DNA from: Coniferiporia sulphurascens
Taxonomy: Eukaryota > Basidiomycota > Agaricomycetes > Hymenochaetales > Hymenochaetaceae
Assembly: GCA_002794785.1 (NCBI GenBank)
Contig: NBBA01000026.1
Span: 1 to 64,000 of the forward strand
Direction of reading: 5' to 3'
DNA length: 64,000 nucleotides
Of the stretch, positions 1 to 10,903 are shown piece by piece. The notes under the pieces are model-generated. The model was not told where the DNA came from. It made no database searches and worked only from the letters and a program-made list of their open reading frames with translations. Every line of letters begins with the position of its first letter. Positions within the stretch are counted from its first letter, which is position 1. The translations under genes were made by a program, and so were the position numbers.

Positions 1-61
1 CTCGCCACCCCTTTCCCCATTCTAAGCTTCTTACTTTAACCTGCCTTCACCCACTTGGTTT
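1..61 (+). mobile_element. Family B LINE 3' UTR fragment
   Basis: The sequence matches the stretch of B-family 3' UTR just after the ORF2 stop, for example 31317-31378 and 62277-62340. All contain a pyrimidine-rich run, then TTCTAAGCTTC, then ACTTTAACCTGCC. It is cut at 61/62, where the 5' terminal box of the N sequence begins. The left side runs off the window, so its parent element cannot be seen. Confidence 0.75.
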
Positions 62-608
62 CATCCTTCTTGTCCTCTTACCACCACCATCTCGGTTTTG
101 CGACTGAGGTCGGCAGGGGGAAGTTGCAGCTACCCGACCATGTCTGGACTCTCTGGGACTGGGCATCATACGAGAGAAGGTTCCAACTCACCCTGGTGCG
201 CCAGGGTCAGTTGTCGGTTGCCGTAATGTGGTGGGGAACGGGCATGGAGCTCTCCCCCCATTTCCCTCTGACTTATGACTGCCATTCAGATTCCCTTTGG
301 TTTCTTCTATGGCAATCGCAGCCACTCCTCTTTGCTTCTAAGGGACTCTCTCTTCCTGACATCATTACAAACGGTTCTGGTTTTCAGGTAGTTGCGATAT
401 GTATACCTCCCTCTCCCCCCCTATTTATCCCCAATAGGGCGCGTAAGTACACTAGGCCTCCTTGGAGGCACGCGCCCCGCCCAGTTTCACTCAATGAGCG
501 ATGACGGGCACCTCAGTAGTTAGGTAGTTTACAGGCGGCCCCTTTGGGGCTGCAGGTGTATTACATAGTACAGCAGGAATAATAAATTTAAAGAAAAAAA
601 AAAAAAAA
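62..608 (+). mobile_element. Composite non-coding element: N head joined to A-family 3' tail
   Basis: Positions 62-252 begin with the terminal box CATCCTTCTTGTCCTC and continue with a purine-rich GAGAGAAGG region related to N at 28139-28270. From about 253 the sequence is family-A 3' end: last ORF2 codons, 3' UTR, GGCGGCCCC hairpin, AATAATAAA and 15 A residues (594-608). No coding region remains. The unit therefore has an intact 5' terminus and an intact LINE 3' tail of about 547 nt in total, the layout expected of a SINE-like or internally deleted passenger moved by family-A enzymes. It could instead be a one-off chimera made by template jumping. No flanking TSD could be found, because A1 follows the tail directly. 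Confidence 0.6.
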
Positions 609-646
609 CCACCATCTCCCTAGCGCAGGCAGCTCAAAACTCTCCC

Positions 647-2668
647 ATGGCAGATCGGTTCAGTGGTCATCCACTACGACCTACAGGCCTATCTACAGTT
701 AGCCCTATGGCGTCTGGAGCGGCCAACCCTGGCCGTCGTCAGTCGCCAACCGCCCCCGGAGCCACTCCCTGTCCCCACCACCACGACTCACCCCCCCAAC
801 TATGATGCTCTCATGGGCGAAATCCTGCTAGGTGACCTCAACCAGTGGCCTCAGCGGGGCACACAGACCGCCCTCAACGTCACTCGAGCCCTGACCACAG
901 CAGGGCAACAGCAAGACGACCAGATGTGGGATGAACCACACACACCCCCTCAGTCGACAGGCAAACACAACACCAACGTCCTCTCCCCTGAGACTCCCCG
1001 CAACCGGCCAGTCACATCAGAGTTTGTACAAGCACTGACAGACTTCATGCCAAATGTGGAAAAAGCACTCGACACCCTCAAGGCCAGAGTTGAACAGGCC
1101 GCCAACTCCACAGCAGTTGTACAGGTGACAGCGGCATTCCTGGGGAAAACTAATGGCCCTCAGTCATGAAGCATTGTCAACAACATACCGGATGCAAGAC
1201 AGGGATGACCCAGAACACATAGCCACCCGCACTGTGGAACAGGAATATGCCCAAGCCACAATGGGCACAAGAATCTCACTCGGCACACCCTTCTCCTCTG
1301 CCATGAGGGCCCCATTTACCTTCAACATAAGGACTAACCCGCAGGCCCAAGCCCAACTTACCCCTCCTGACTCACAGATCACAGTGCTAGCGGACGTCGT
1401 CAAGTGGCTCTCAGTCAACATGGGGAACCTCACCTGCCAGGTATCCTCCATGGCCTCATGCCCTGCCCTGTGGCTGCAACAGGCCCCACAGCAGACTCCC
1501 ACCAACATGGGAGGAACCACCCCCGCTCCCACCATCATGGCAACAGCAGCCACTACCATTACCTCGGCTCAACTCGAGGCCGCGGCGAAAGTCATACTGG
1601 CAGGAGCCCCAATGACGTACGCTCAGTTAGTGGTGATTGCAGCTAACCTCCCCCAGCCCCTAGCAACCCAGATGGCCCCAGCAAAGAAAGCGAAGAAAGT
1701 CCGGCAACCACCCCCCCCCCAAGATGTATGCCAAGGAACCCACCTTGGTACTAACACCACAGGACCTCATCGCTCCCGCAGCCATGCATAAGTCAGGCAC
1801 CTCCCTCACCGAAATGGCCTGGGGATTCTTCTGGGCCCTGCCTACTGCTGACACGGTCACCGTGTTGTCCTCTAAGTTCAACGCTAAAGGCAACCTGGTG
1901 ACCACCTTTGCAGAAAGACCCGCCTCCTCCACCCCAACCACATCGGCAATCATTGATCACCATGCGGATGCATTCATGAAACACATGCATGACCACTGCC
2001 TAGCCCTCCCAGCGGACCGGCCCTTATCAGACCGATTCCAACTGACCCCTTCCAGAGTTCAACCCAGATCAACGCTACGCATCTCAATGGTGCCCTGCCA
2101 GGATGTCTTCTTCGGGCAGAACCCCCACCCCATCACTGAAGCAGCCCTCCTCACAGAGGTCCGCCAGAACCCTCCCTCAAACACCTCGACTTTGTGGTGC
2201 CCCCTCACTATGTGACAGTCCCAGAAAAGCTCCCACTCTTGGCGGCATGCCTGGTATCCTTCACCTTCACCAACCCGGATGGCCAAACCTGAGCACGCCT
2301 CCTCAAAAGGAACAGGGTTTACCTATTCAGATCCTCCTCCGCCTCTCAGTCCCACCGGTCCGACCCGGCCTCACCCAGTGTGAATGCTGCCAAGGCCTCG
2401 GCCACGGAAAGAAAGGCTGCCAAGTCCAGGCTCATTGCGCTGAATGTGCCGGACAGCACTTGATGGCCAACCATCTTAAATCATGCACCTATTGTGCAAA
2501 TGATGCAGTCGAAGGAGACGCCTGCCCCACCCCCACCACTGCGCCAATTGCCAGGGCAACCATCCCGCCACCCTTCCCACCTGCCTGAAGAAGAAGCACT
2601 TCCGCGCAATCGACTCCGGCCTCCAGGTTGAAGAGGACACTGACACCTTCATGGAGGAGGACCTATGA
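647..2668 (+). pseudogene. A1 ORF1, gag-like nucleic-acid-binding protein, broken
   Basis: LINE ORF1 proteins coat the element RNA and help form the retrotransposition particle. This copy starts at the ATG at 647 (MADRF), which follows the leader conserved in A3 and A5. The N-terminal third is rich in Pro, Ser and Thr. A central conserved block includes FNAKGNLVTTFAERP. The C-terminal ~95 residues carry three Cys/His knuckles starting CECCQGLGHGKKGC. Single-base differences in C or A runs near 764, 790, 1144, 1721, 2171, 2335 and 2523 shift the frame relative to A3. TGA at 2290-2292 replaces the CGA seen in A2. The gene ends in ATGA, overlapping the ORF2 start at 2665. Confidence 0.85.
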
Positions 2669-5600
2669 GTGCACAAATATGTGTGCTCCAGTGGAATGCT
2701 GCCCGCTCACTTGCGGCGATTCATTCCATAATCCCTGTCCTCACTAACGAACCTTCCCCCCCTCACCTGATACTGATCCAGGAGCCACTGTGGTATCAAA
2801 TCGGGCTACAGCCCTCACTCACCAACCCAGAAGGAGATCCAGTACTCAATGTGCCGATGATCCCAGGATTCATCCCAGTACTCCCACCTGCCACCCGACC
2901 AAGGGTGGTCACATACATTTCAAGGACCCTCCCCCAGTCTTCATGGTCGGTCGTCGGCCCTGCCTCAAGCGGAATCGATGTCGTGACAGTGGAGATCCAA
3001 GGCAACTTCCCAGTCAGGGTGTGCAACTACTATGGTATGTTGCCCTCAGACAGGGCGGAAGCAAGACTAGGGTACCCAGGTGAGACGTTCCTTTGCTCTC
3101 TCCCTTGGCACTCGCCTCCACCCTCATGGTGGCCAGTGACTTTAACCGTCGCCACCACTCATGGTCAACCCTCAACTCAACCCACGAAGAAGACCGCAGA
3201 GCGCAACCTCTGGACGACTTCTTCAGGGAACACGGCCATGAACCTGCCCATCCACCTGAGTGTGACACCCGACCCCTCCCAGGGCGTCGATGCTGCCCAA
3301 TCGACATGGTATGGGCCCCACTGTCAATCAACCCAGAGTCCATCATGGACTCCTTCACCAGCAACCAATTGCCACTTTCCGACCACCACATAATATGCTG
3401 GTTGATACCAACATCAATGCCCCGGCCCACACCAACAATGCAAAAACTCAACAATGAGGACAAAGACAGTTGGACTGAAGCTGCATTCCCTGCCCTCGAA
3501 AAAGCATTCGCTATGACAACAGTGGATGCTAACTCACTAGACCTGAAAGCAAGCGCTGTCCTCAAAGCCATGACAGACACACTCCAACCTTTCACCACAA
3601 TCTGGACACCATCGAAAACAGCAGTCCCATGGTGGTTGTCCAACTGCCGAGACTTACTAAACGCAATCCACAGTGCCCCAACACCCGCAGCTAAAGCTAC
3701 AGCCAGACGCTCCTTTAAACAAGGAGTAAGGGCGGCAAAGCAAACATACTACTCGGAACAGGCGTCAGAGGCCGACCCCTCTAACATCTGGGCATGGGCC
3801 AAACACGGCCTAGGTGTCCAACCAACCCAAGTCCCCTCGCTGAAATGCAGGGATGGCACCTTCACCCAGTCGGACAAAGAGAAAGGTGAGCTGTTCAGGT
3901 CAACATTCTTCCCTCTGCCTCCCCCACTCCCGGCTGCAGGCCTCGGCCCCCTGCCTCCCCCTACCCCAGCTGCACCGCCATTACTCTTCTTGGAGCTCAC
4001 AGGTGCACTGGCCGATACTTCCAACTTGTCGGCTCCGGGCCCGTCAGGGATCGGGTATCGCCCCCTGAAATGGGTGGTCGACACCTACCCAGATGAGGTA
4101 CTTACGCTTTTCAACGACTGCCTGCGACTGGGCCACCACCCAGCCTGCTGGTGGACAGCAAAAGTCGTAATGCTGTGGAAGCCAAACAAGAAGGACCCAT
4201 TCTCCCCCCACTCCTACTGCCCTATCACCCTTGAGGAAACCTTGGGCAAGTTACTCAAGAAAATGATCACTAACCGGCTCCAGTACCTTGCTAACATGAG
4301 GAACTGGCTGCCACCAAACCAGTATGGGGGGCGCCAAGGCCACTTGGTCTATGATGCCGCCCAGCACCTCCTACAGATTGTTGAAGGCGCCCATGTGAAA
4401 GGCCTTGTTTGCTCCATCCTAGCAGTGGACATACAGGGCTTCTTCGACTTGGTGCACCCAGGACGACTCCACCACCAGCTATTGGAAATGGGATGCCCAC
4501 TGGACATGGTGGTGTGGTGTCTCTCATTCATGACGAACAGGGAAGTTGCGGTCTCATTTGATAGCACAACCCTACTGACCACACCCAAACCCAACCTCGG
4601 CACACCTCAAGGATCACCAGTCTCCCCCATCTTATCCACGATTTTTGCAGGCATAGTGATGTGGCGCTTTCGACAGCGAGGCTCACAATTACTAGCCTAC
4701 ATGGATGACCACCTCATTGCATGCGTAGGTGCCTCAGTTACAGCCAACTGCCAATCCCTAGCGAACATATACCAACAACTTGACCTCCTCTTTCACCAAA
4801 TCAGTCTCAACATTGAACCAGCAAAAACGGAGGCCCTCCACTTCCACCCACCCAGAAGATGAACTGGCTATCACCACTGGGACACCACTGGGATACAAAT
4901 CGATGCCGAAACCCTGGTTCAGCCCACCAATCCCCTGCATTGGCTGGGAATCTGGTGGGACATGGGCCTCACCTTCAAACCTCATGTAGAGTGCATGCAC
5001 TCCAAAGGCCTATCAACACTGGCAGCCCTTCGCATCCTCGGCAACACTGAAAGGGGCCTGTCTGCCATCCACCTCTGGCGACTCTACACTGCCTGCATGT
5101 GCACTGTCCTAGCATGGGGCGCACCTGTGTGGTATCATGGACATCGACAAAAAACCCTGGTCAACTGACTACAAGTGGTCCAGAACACTGCATGCCGTTG
5201 GATCCTAGGCATCTATAAGGGCATGTCTCCCCTATCTACAAATTTTCTTTGTTCCACTCCCCCTTTTTTCACTTATTTCGAGTATTTAAAGACCATTCAT
5301 GCCTTGTGCCAGAGGTGCACCCCCCACTGAGTAGGGCAGAAAAAGTTTAACCCTAATGCTAACACACCTTTTTCACTTTCGTTGCAGGTCTGTGTCCCCC
5401 GAGTCCAATGGATCCCAGCGTACACACACTCTCCCTGGATGGACCCCCTTGCCTTCGGCCAAGATCAAATCGTCTTCTCAGTCCCAAGGCAGCCAGTCTC
5501 AGAGGAAACACGCGACCACTACATCGCCCAAGCCCAGACTCTCTGCACCAACTCATCCCTGCAGGTGTTCACTGATGGTTCCCACATTGGCAACACCTCG

Positions 5601-6669
5601 GGCTCCACCATCTGTGGCATGAAGGGGGACAACTACATCACCTCCCTCAGACTCGCCTCTCCCACATGTGCCACAGCGACAGATGCTGAGATTTTCTCAC
5701 TAGTGACTGCCCCAGGCTGGGCTGCACGCCGACTCCAACACCTGCTGCCAGAAGTCCAGGAGATCTACTTCCTCTCAGATTCACTGACAGCCCTAGGCCT
5801 ATTCCGCACATGGCCCTCAGCATTGGGGGCCCAGCTCCTCCCCCTATGGAAGGCAGGGGTCGAGACCCTTCTCGACTCCTTCCCGAATCTAACCGTTCAT
5901 TTCCAATGGTGCCCGGGCCATGAGGCAATTCCAGGGAACGAATGGGCGGATTCCAAGGCAAAGCTTGCAACACAGCTTCCTCCGTCCTCCCTCCCTCCCT
6001 CTATCTCCACTCTGAAGGAGGTGGCGACTCACACCCTCAGTGAGTGCTGGTCCTTGCAAATGGCCCGCCCCCTAGCCTCTACAGCCAACAAATACCTGGC
6101 AGTATCAGGGCCCCCCACCCAGCAACCAAGAAAGCTAATCACCATCTCAGTCGACCACCCCTGCTCGGAGCTCACTGCAGTGGCGCAGGTCCTCTGTCGT
6201 GCTGGTCCCTATGGGGGCTACTGGCTGAGCTTCGACTCGGCCTACCAACACAGACACAGCCTGATCTCCCACTGCAGATGGCACAACCACCCACCCTGGC
6301 CAGCACAGTCAACCTCCCACGTCCTAGGCGGATGCGAAACATTCCAGCCTTGGGTACGACAAGTCTGGCCAAAAAAGCGACCCCCTCCCTGTCCACCACA
6401 CCAAATGGGCAGACAAAAACCACCTTCTAGTCCTCAGACGCTGGCTGCGTCTTACAGGCCACCTCAACCAAATGTCCAACTGCACAGCCGGAGCTATTCG
6501 CCTTGCCTTTGCAGCTATGGACTTGGACAGACTCCCAACCGACAACGACCTGGACTTGGACACCCTCTGGGGATACGTGCGCAGGTTACTCGGATCCAGG
6601 ACTCAGGATGTGGACCCAGCCCTTTTGGAGCTCTCAGGTACACTCCCACCATTTCCCTCTGACTCTTGA
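2665..6669 (+). pseudogene. A1 ORF2, endonuclease / reverse transcriptase / RNase H polyprotein, broken
   Basis: This protein would nick target DNA and copy element RNA into it. In order it shows an EEP endonuclease (N11 in LQWNA, E40 in IQEP, IDMVW, SDHH), reverse transcriptase (GPSGIGYRPLKW, motif A DIQGFFD, motif B GTPQGSPVSPIL, motif C YMDD) and RNase H (FTDGS, SDSLTAL, GNEWAD). A Cys/His cluster and the ending ELSGTLPPFPSDS follow. The endonuclease GDFN motif reads SDFN here, which may matter for activity. In-frame TGA codons lie at 4860, 5166 and 5328, where other A copies have CGA. One-base differences from A3 in homopolymers near 3105 and 6371 shift the frame. Confidence 0.9.
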
Positions 6670-6932
6670 CTGCCATTTGGATTCCCCATCGGTTTCTTCT
6701 ATGGCACTTGCAGCTGCTCCTTTCCTCTTCTAAGGGACTCCCCATTGCCTGATCTTGCTCTTTGCTGGGTATGGCATTTCGTAGTTGCGATATGTATGCC
6801 TCCTCCTTTCTTCCTCTATTTTACCCCTAATAGGGCGCATGAGTACACTAGGCCTCCCACAAGAGGCATGCGCCCCGCCCAGTTTCGCTTGATGAGCAAT
6901 GACGGGTGCCTCAGTAGTTAGGTAGTTTACAG

Positions 6933-6951
6933 GCGGCCCCTACGGGGCTGC
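6933..6951 (+). other. Family A 3' terminal hairpin (A1)
   Basis: GCGGCCCC, a TAC loop, then GGGGCTGC can pair, with one G.T wobble. It lies about 20 nt upstream of the GGAATAATAAA that precedes the tail. A2 has paired changes at the same place (15162-15180). Non-LTR elements often use 3' UTR structure for reverse-transcriptase recognition, so that role is inferred here. Confidence 0.6.
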
Positions 6952-6993
6952 AGGTGTATTGTGTAGCTCAGTAGGAATAATAAATAAATAAAA

Positions 6994-7337
6994 ATGTAGC
7001 CACCCACGCAGCGGAACAGGAGTATGCCCAAGCCACGATGGGAGCAAGGATATCGCTCGGAGCTCCCTTCTCCTCCGCCATGAAAGCCCCATTTACCTTC
7101 AACACAAGAACTAACCTGCAGGCTCAAGCCCAACCTACCCCCCCCGATTCACAGATTTCAGCATTGGCGGATGTTGTCAAGCGGCTGTCAGTAGATGTGG
7201 GGAACCTCACTCGCCAAGTTTCCTCCATGGCCTCACACCCTGCTCTGCAGCCGCAACAAGCCCCACAGCAGACTCCCACCAATGTGGGAGGAACCACACC
7301 TGCCCCCACCACAGTGGCAACAGTAGCCACTACCATC
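6994..7337 (+). pseudogene. A2 ORF1 (gag), upstream fragment
   Basis: This 5'-truncated piece of A-family gag covers the region reading MGARISLGAPFSSAMKAPF through TTPAPTTVATVATT. It is open in one frame until the B1 insertion at 7338. The N-terminal ~200 codons are missing because the element is truncated at 6994. The remaining part resumes at 9791. A long open frame runs from here into the reverse-transcriptase sequence of B1, but that is an accident of the junction and not a real fusion protein. Confidence 0.8.
7323..7337 (+). repeat. Target-site duplication of B1, left copy
   Basis: GTAGCCACTACCATC is identical to 9776-9790. The two copies bracket B1 and prove that it inserted into A2 gag as one event. 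Confidence 0.92.
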
Positions 7338-9538
7338 GGCTGTGCCCCAGACATGGCCAACTGGTGCCTGTCCTTCATGATGGACCGGCAGGTAGCAGTC
7401 GCCTTCGACAGCACTACCCTCCCAACCACCCCGAAACCTGACCTCGGCACCCCCCAGGGATCGCCAGTCTCCCCCATCCTGTCAACAATATTTGCAGGGG
7501 TGGTCCTCTGGCGCTTTCACCAAGCTGGAACCACTGCCCTAGCATACGTTGACGACCACTTACTTATCTGCGTAGGACCTTCAGTAGCATCCAACTGCTG
7601 CGAGCTCGCACGTGCCTACCAACAACTCGACACCCTCTTCGGCACCATTGGTCTCAACATCGAAGCCGCCAAGACAGAGTGTCTCCACTTCCACCCCCTG
7701 TGGCGACGCATCGGCTATAACGGCTGGGACACTGCCGGCGTACAGGTCGACCCAAACACCCTTATCCGCCCCTCAATCCCACTTAGGTGGCTGGGGATAT
7801 GGTGGGACCCAGGCCTCTCCTTCAAGCCCCATGTGGAGCAAATGCGCTCCAAGGGGCTCTCCACCCTCGCTGCACTCCGCATCCTGGGCAACACCCAACG
7901 CGGCATATCGGCCCTCTTACTCCGCCGCCTATACACCTCCTGCATTCGCTCCATCCTGTCATGGGGAGCGCCGGTATGGTACCATGGCCGCCACCAAAAA
8001 ACCTTGGTAAACTGCCTCCAGGCTGTGCAAAACATGGCCTGCCGCTGGATCCTGGGCATCTTCAAAGGTGCCTCCCCCCATTCCACTAATTTTCTCTGCT
8101 CCATTCCCCCCCTCTCTTTCTACTTCGAATATATAAAGACTACCCATTCCCTTCGCCTCTGGCGCACCCTGCACTCTATTGGCCGCAAATTATTTAAAAA
8201 CATAGCTAACAGACCCTTCTCCCTTTCTCTGCAGGTCCGAGCCCCCCAGGTTCAACAGGTCCCTGCATACACACATCCCCCATGGATGGACCCACTGGCT
8301 TTCATGAAGGGCCGAGTCCAGTTCACCACCCCCATCACCCTGGTTAGCGCCGACACCCGGAAATCATTTGTAACAGCCATGCGCCAACTAGGCTCCACCC
8401 CCCATGTCCAGGTCTTCACTGATGGCTCCCACATTGACAATAAGTCGGGCTCGGCCATCTGCGCAATGCTGGGCAACACCCATCTCCAGTCACGCCGACT
8501 GGAGTCCCCCACCTGTGCCACAGCCACGGACACCGAGGAGTTCTCCCTTGCCACGGCCCCGGGCTGGGTAGCACGCTGCCTCCCAGTGCAACCACATGTC
8601 GCATCGGATATCTTCTTTCTATCCGATTCACTGACTGCTTTCCACCTTTTCCAAACATGGGCCCTGCCCCTGGCACCCACCTCCTCCACATTTGGAAAGC
8701 GGGTGTGGAGACTCTGCTGGATTCGTACCCCCAGCTCACCATCCATTTTGTATGGTGCCCCAGACACTCGGACATCCCCGGAAATGAATGGGCTGACACA
8801 GAGGCAAAGCTAGCAACCGAGCTCCCCCCATCTGACCTCAAACCTTCCACCTCCACCCTAAAAGAAGCTGCCATCCGCACCCTCATGGAACAATGGACAC
8901 TCTCACTAGCCCGCCCCCTTGCCTCGACCACCGATAAATACCTGGCAGTTCATGGCCTACCATCATGCCGACCTCGAAAGCTTCTCATGCATTCAGTTGA
9001 CCACCCATGCAATGAACTATCCACAGTCGTGCAGGTCCTCTGCTGTGCCGGTCCCTACGGGGGATACTGGCTGGGCTTTGACTCGGCCTACTGCCACAGG
9101 AACGGCCTGATCTCGCACTGCAGATGGCACAACCACCCCCCCTGGCCAGCGCAGTCGACTGCCCACATCCTCGGCGGCTGTAGCACCTTCCACCCGTGGA
9201 TATGACACGTGTGGCCACCTCGGGACCCTCTCCCAGTCCACCATTCTGAGTGGGCTGATGAAAACCGCCTCCCAGTTCTGTGCCGATGGCTAAAGCTAAC
9301 GGGGCATCTTAACCGCCTTTTGGAACGTGCCGCGGGCGCCATACAGCTTTCTTTTGCTGCAATGGACCTGGACGGGCACCCCACCAATGAGGATATGGAC
9401 TTGGACCTCCTACGGGACTACATGTGTCGTATGCTCGGACCACGAACCCAGGACTCGGACCCAGCCCTTTTGGAGCTTTCAGGTACACTCCCTCCCTTCC
9501 TGCTCGAGCAAAGCCTGCCTCTAAGCTTCCTACTTTAA
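7338..9538 (+). pseudogene. B1 ORF2 C-terminal part (RT motif B onward, RNase H)
   Basis: The partial polyprotein has RT motif B (GTPQGSPVSPILSTIFAG), motif C (YVDDHL), the LNIEAAKTECLHF and LGIWWDPGLSFKPHV blocks, RNase H (FTDGSHI, SDSLTAF, GNEWAD) and the C-terminal Cys/His region. One frameshift near 8660 divides it. TGA at 9203-9205 stands where B6 has CGA. The usual stop after PPFPLE is changed (CAA for TAA near 9509), so the frame runs on to 9538. It has no endonuclease because of the 5' truncation and cannot be autonomous. Confidence 0.85.
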
Positions 9539-9775
9539 CCTGCCCTTAACTGCTTGGTTTGTTCATAGCAATATGTATCCCTCCCTCTTTCAGTTTCTCT
9601 ACTAAATAGGGGCTCTTCACATGTCGGCACCCCTTGGGGAGCAGAGCCCCCACCCAGTTTGGTGCGATGCACTATGATGGGCGCCTCCATTGTTATGTAG
9701 TTAGGGCCCCCCCTTTGGGGGGGCAGCTTGTAATTATGTGATACTGCAGGAATAATTTAAAAAAAAAAAAAAAAA
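7338..9775 (+). mobile_element. Family B LINE, copy B1, 5'-truncated insertion in A2
   Basis: The insert starts abruptly within the reverse-transcriptase region (GCAPDMANWCLSF) and ends with the B 3' UTR, the C-run/G-run hairpin, AATAATTT and a poly(A) run to 9775. It is flanked by a perfect 15-nt duplication. Truncation at the 5' end with an intact 3' tail is the usual product of target-primed reverse transcription. Confidence 0.92.
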
Positions 9776-9790
9776 GTAGCCACTACCATC
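9776..9790 (+). repeat. Target-site duplication of B1, right copy
   Basis: This is an exact repeat of 7323-7337, directly after the B1 poly(A). Confidence 0.92.
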
Positions 9791-10903
9791 ACCCCAGCTC
9801 AACTTGAGGCCATGGCGAAAGTCGTGCCAGCAGGAGCGCCAATGACATATGCCCAGTTAGTGGCGATTGCAGCTAACCTCCCCCAGCCCCCAGCAACCCA
9901 GACGGCCCCAGCGAAGAAGGCGAAGAAAGTCCGGCAACCACCACCCCCCCCCAAGATGTATGCCAAGGAACCCACCTTGGTCCTAACACCACGGGACCTC
10001 GTCGCTCCTGCAGCCATGCATAAGTCAGGCGCCTCCCTCACCGAAATGGCCTGGGGCTTCTTCCGGGCCCTGCCTACTGCTGACGCGGTCACCATGTTGT
10101 CCTCTAAGTTCAACGCTAAAGGCAACCTGGTGACCACCTTTGCAGAAAGACCCTCCTCCGCCACACCAACCACATCAGCAATCATTGATCACCATGCGGA
10201 CACATTCACAAAGTATATGCGTGACCACTGCCTAGCCCTTCCAGTGGACCAGCCCATATCGGACCGGTTCCAACTGACCCCTTCCAGAGTTCGACCCCGA
10301 TCGACGCTATGCATCTCAATGGTGCCCTGCCAGGACGTCTTCTTTGGGCAAAACCCACATCCAATCATGGAAGCGGCACTCCTCACGGAGGTCCGCCAGA
10401 ACCCCTCCCTCAAGCACCTCGATTTCGTGGTGCCACCGCACTACACAACGATACCGGAGAAGCTGCCTCTACTGACAGCCTGCCCAGTATCCTTCACCTT
10501 TGTCGACCCAGACGGGCAAACCCGAGCACGCCTCCTAAAGAGGAACAGAGTTTACCTATTCGGATCCTCCCTCCACCTCTCAGTCCCACCAGTCTGGCCC
10601 AGCCTCACCCAGTGTGAATGCTGCCAAGGACTGGGCCATGGAAAGAAAGGATGCCAAGCCCAGGCTCGTTGTGCCGAGTGTGCCGGACAGCACTTGACAG
10701 CCAACCATTGTAAGTCGTGCACATACTGTGCAAATGACACAGTCGAAGGAGATGCCTGCCCCCACCCCTGCCACAGTGCGAATTGCAAGGGCGACCACCC
10801 CGCTACCCTTCCCACCTGCCCGAAGAAGAAGCGCTTCTGCGCCATCGACTCTGCCCTACAGGAAGAAGAGGATGCCAACACCTTCATGGAAGAGGACATA
10901 TGA
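9791..10903 (+). pseudogene. A2 ORF1 (gag), downstream part with zinc knuckles
   Basis: The frame is open and uninterrupted from the B1 boundary to the TGA at 10901-10903. It covers the conserved central gag block (TEMAWGFFRALPTADAV, FNAKGNLVTTFAERP, MVPCQDVFFGQNPHP) and three Cys/His knuckles: CECCQGLGHGKKGC, then CAECAGQHL with downstream His/Cys, then a third with NCKGDHPATLPTC. This is the best-preserved A-family gag C-terminus in the window. Here the codon at 10524 is CGA where A1 and A3 have TGA. The stop overlaps the ORF2 start as ATGA. Confidence 0.88.

Larger units (their letters stand above)
253..6993 (+). repeat. Left arm of a ~6.7 kb inverted repeat
   Basis: Reading 253-6993 forward matches 15508-22263 read in reverse. 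Paired coordinates sum to 22513-22517 along the whole length. The sum changes by one only at single-base length differences in homopolymers, for example near 637, 764, 790, 1144, 1721, 2171, 2335, 2523, 3105 and 6371. The only substitutions I noticed are two C/T changes at CpG within the last 60 nt (near 6949 and 6962), plus a different number of TAAA repeats at the end. The arm holds the A-family tail at 253-608 and the whole A1 element. Confidence 0.9.
609..6993 (+). mobile_element. Family A LINE, copy A1, near full length
   Basis: The copy is about 6.4 kb with 5' UTR remnant, gag, ORF2, 3' UTR, terminal hairpin and a (TAAA)n tail. Its 5' end lacks about 20 nt of the leader seen in A5 (63176 onward), and it abuts the poly(A) of the preceding unit with no DNA between. 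The 3' tail abuts truncated A2 directly. It is the mirror copy of A3 (15508-21907). Coding is interrupted by four nonsense codons shared with A3 and by several homopolymer frameshifts that A3 lacks. Confidence 0.85.

Noticed and set aside
3078..3095. GGTGAGAC and similar GGTGAG motifs as intron 5' splice sites.
   Set aside because: They encode conserved residues (GYPGE, EKGEL) in all copies and the frame is open through them.
7038..8813. A 591-codon open frame joining gag sequence to reverse transcriptase and RNase H.
   Set aside because: The joint at 7338 is the B1 insertion boundary marked by a 15-nt target duplication. The open frame across it is chance, not a gene fusion.
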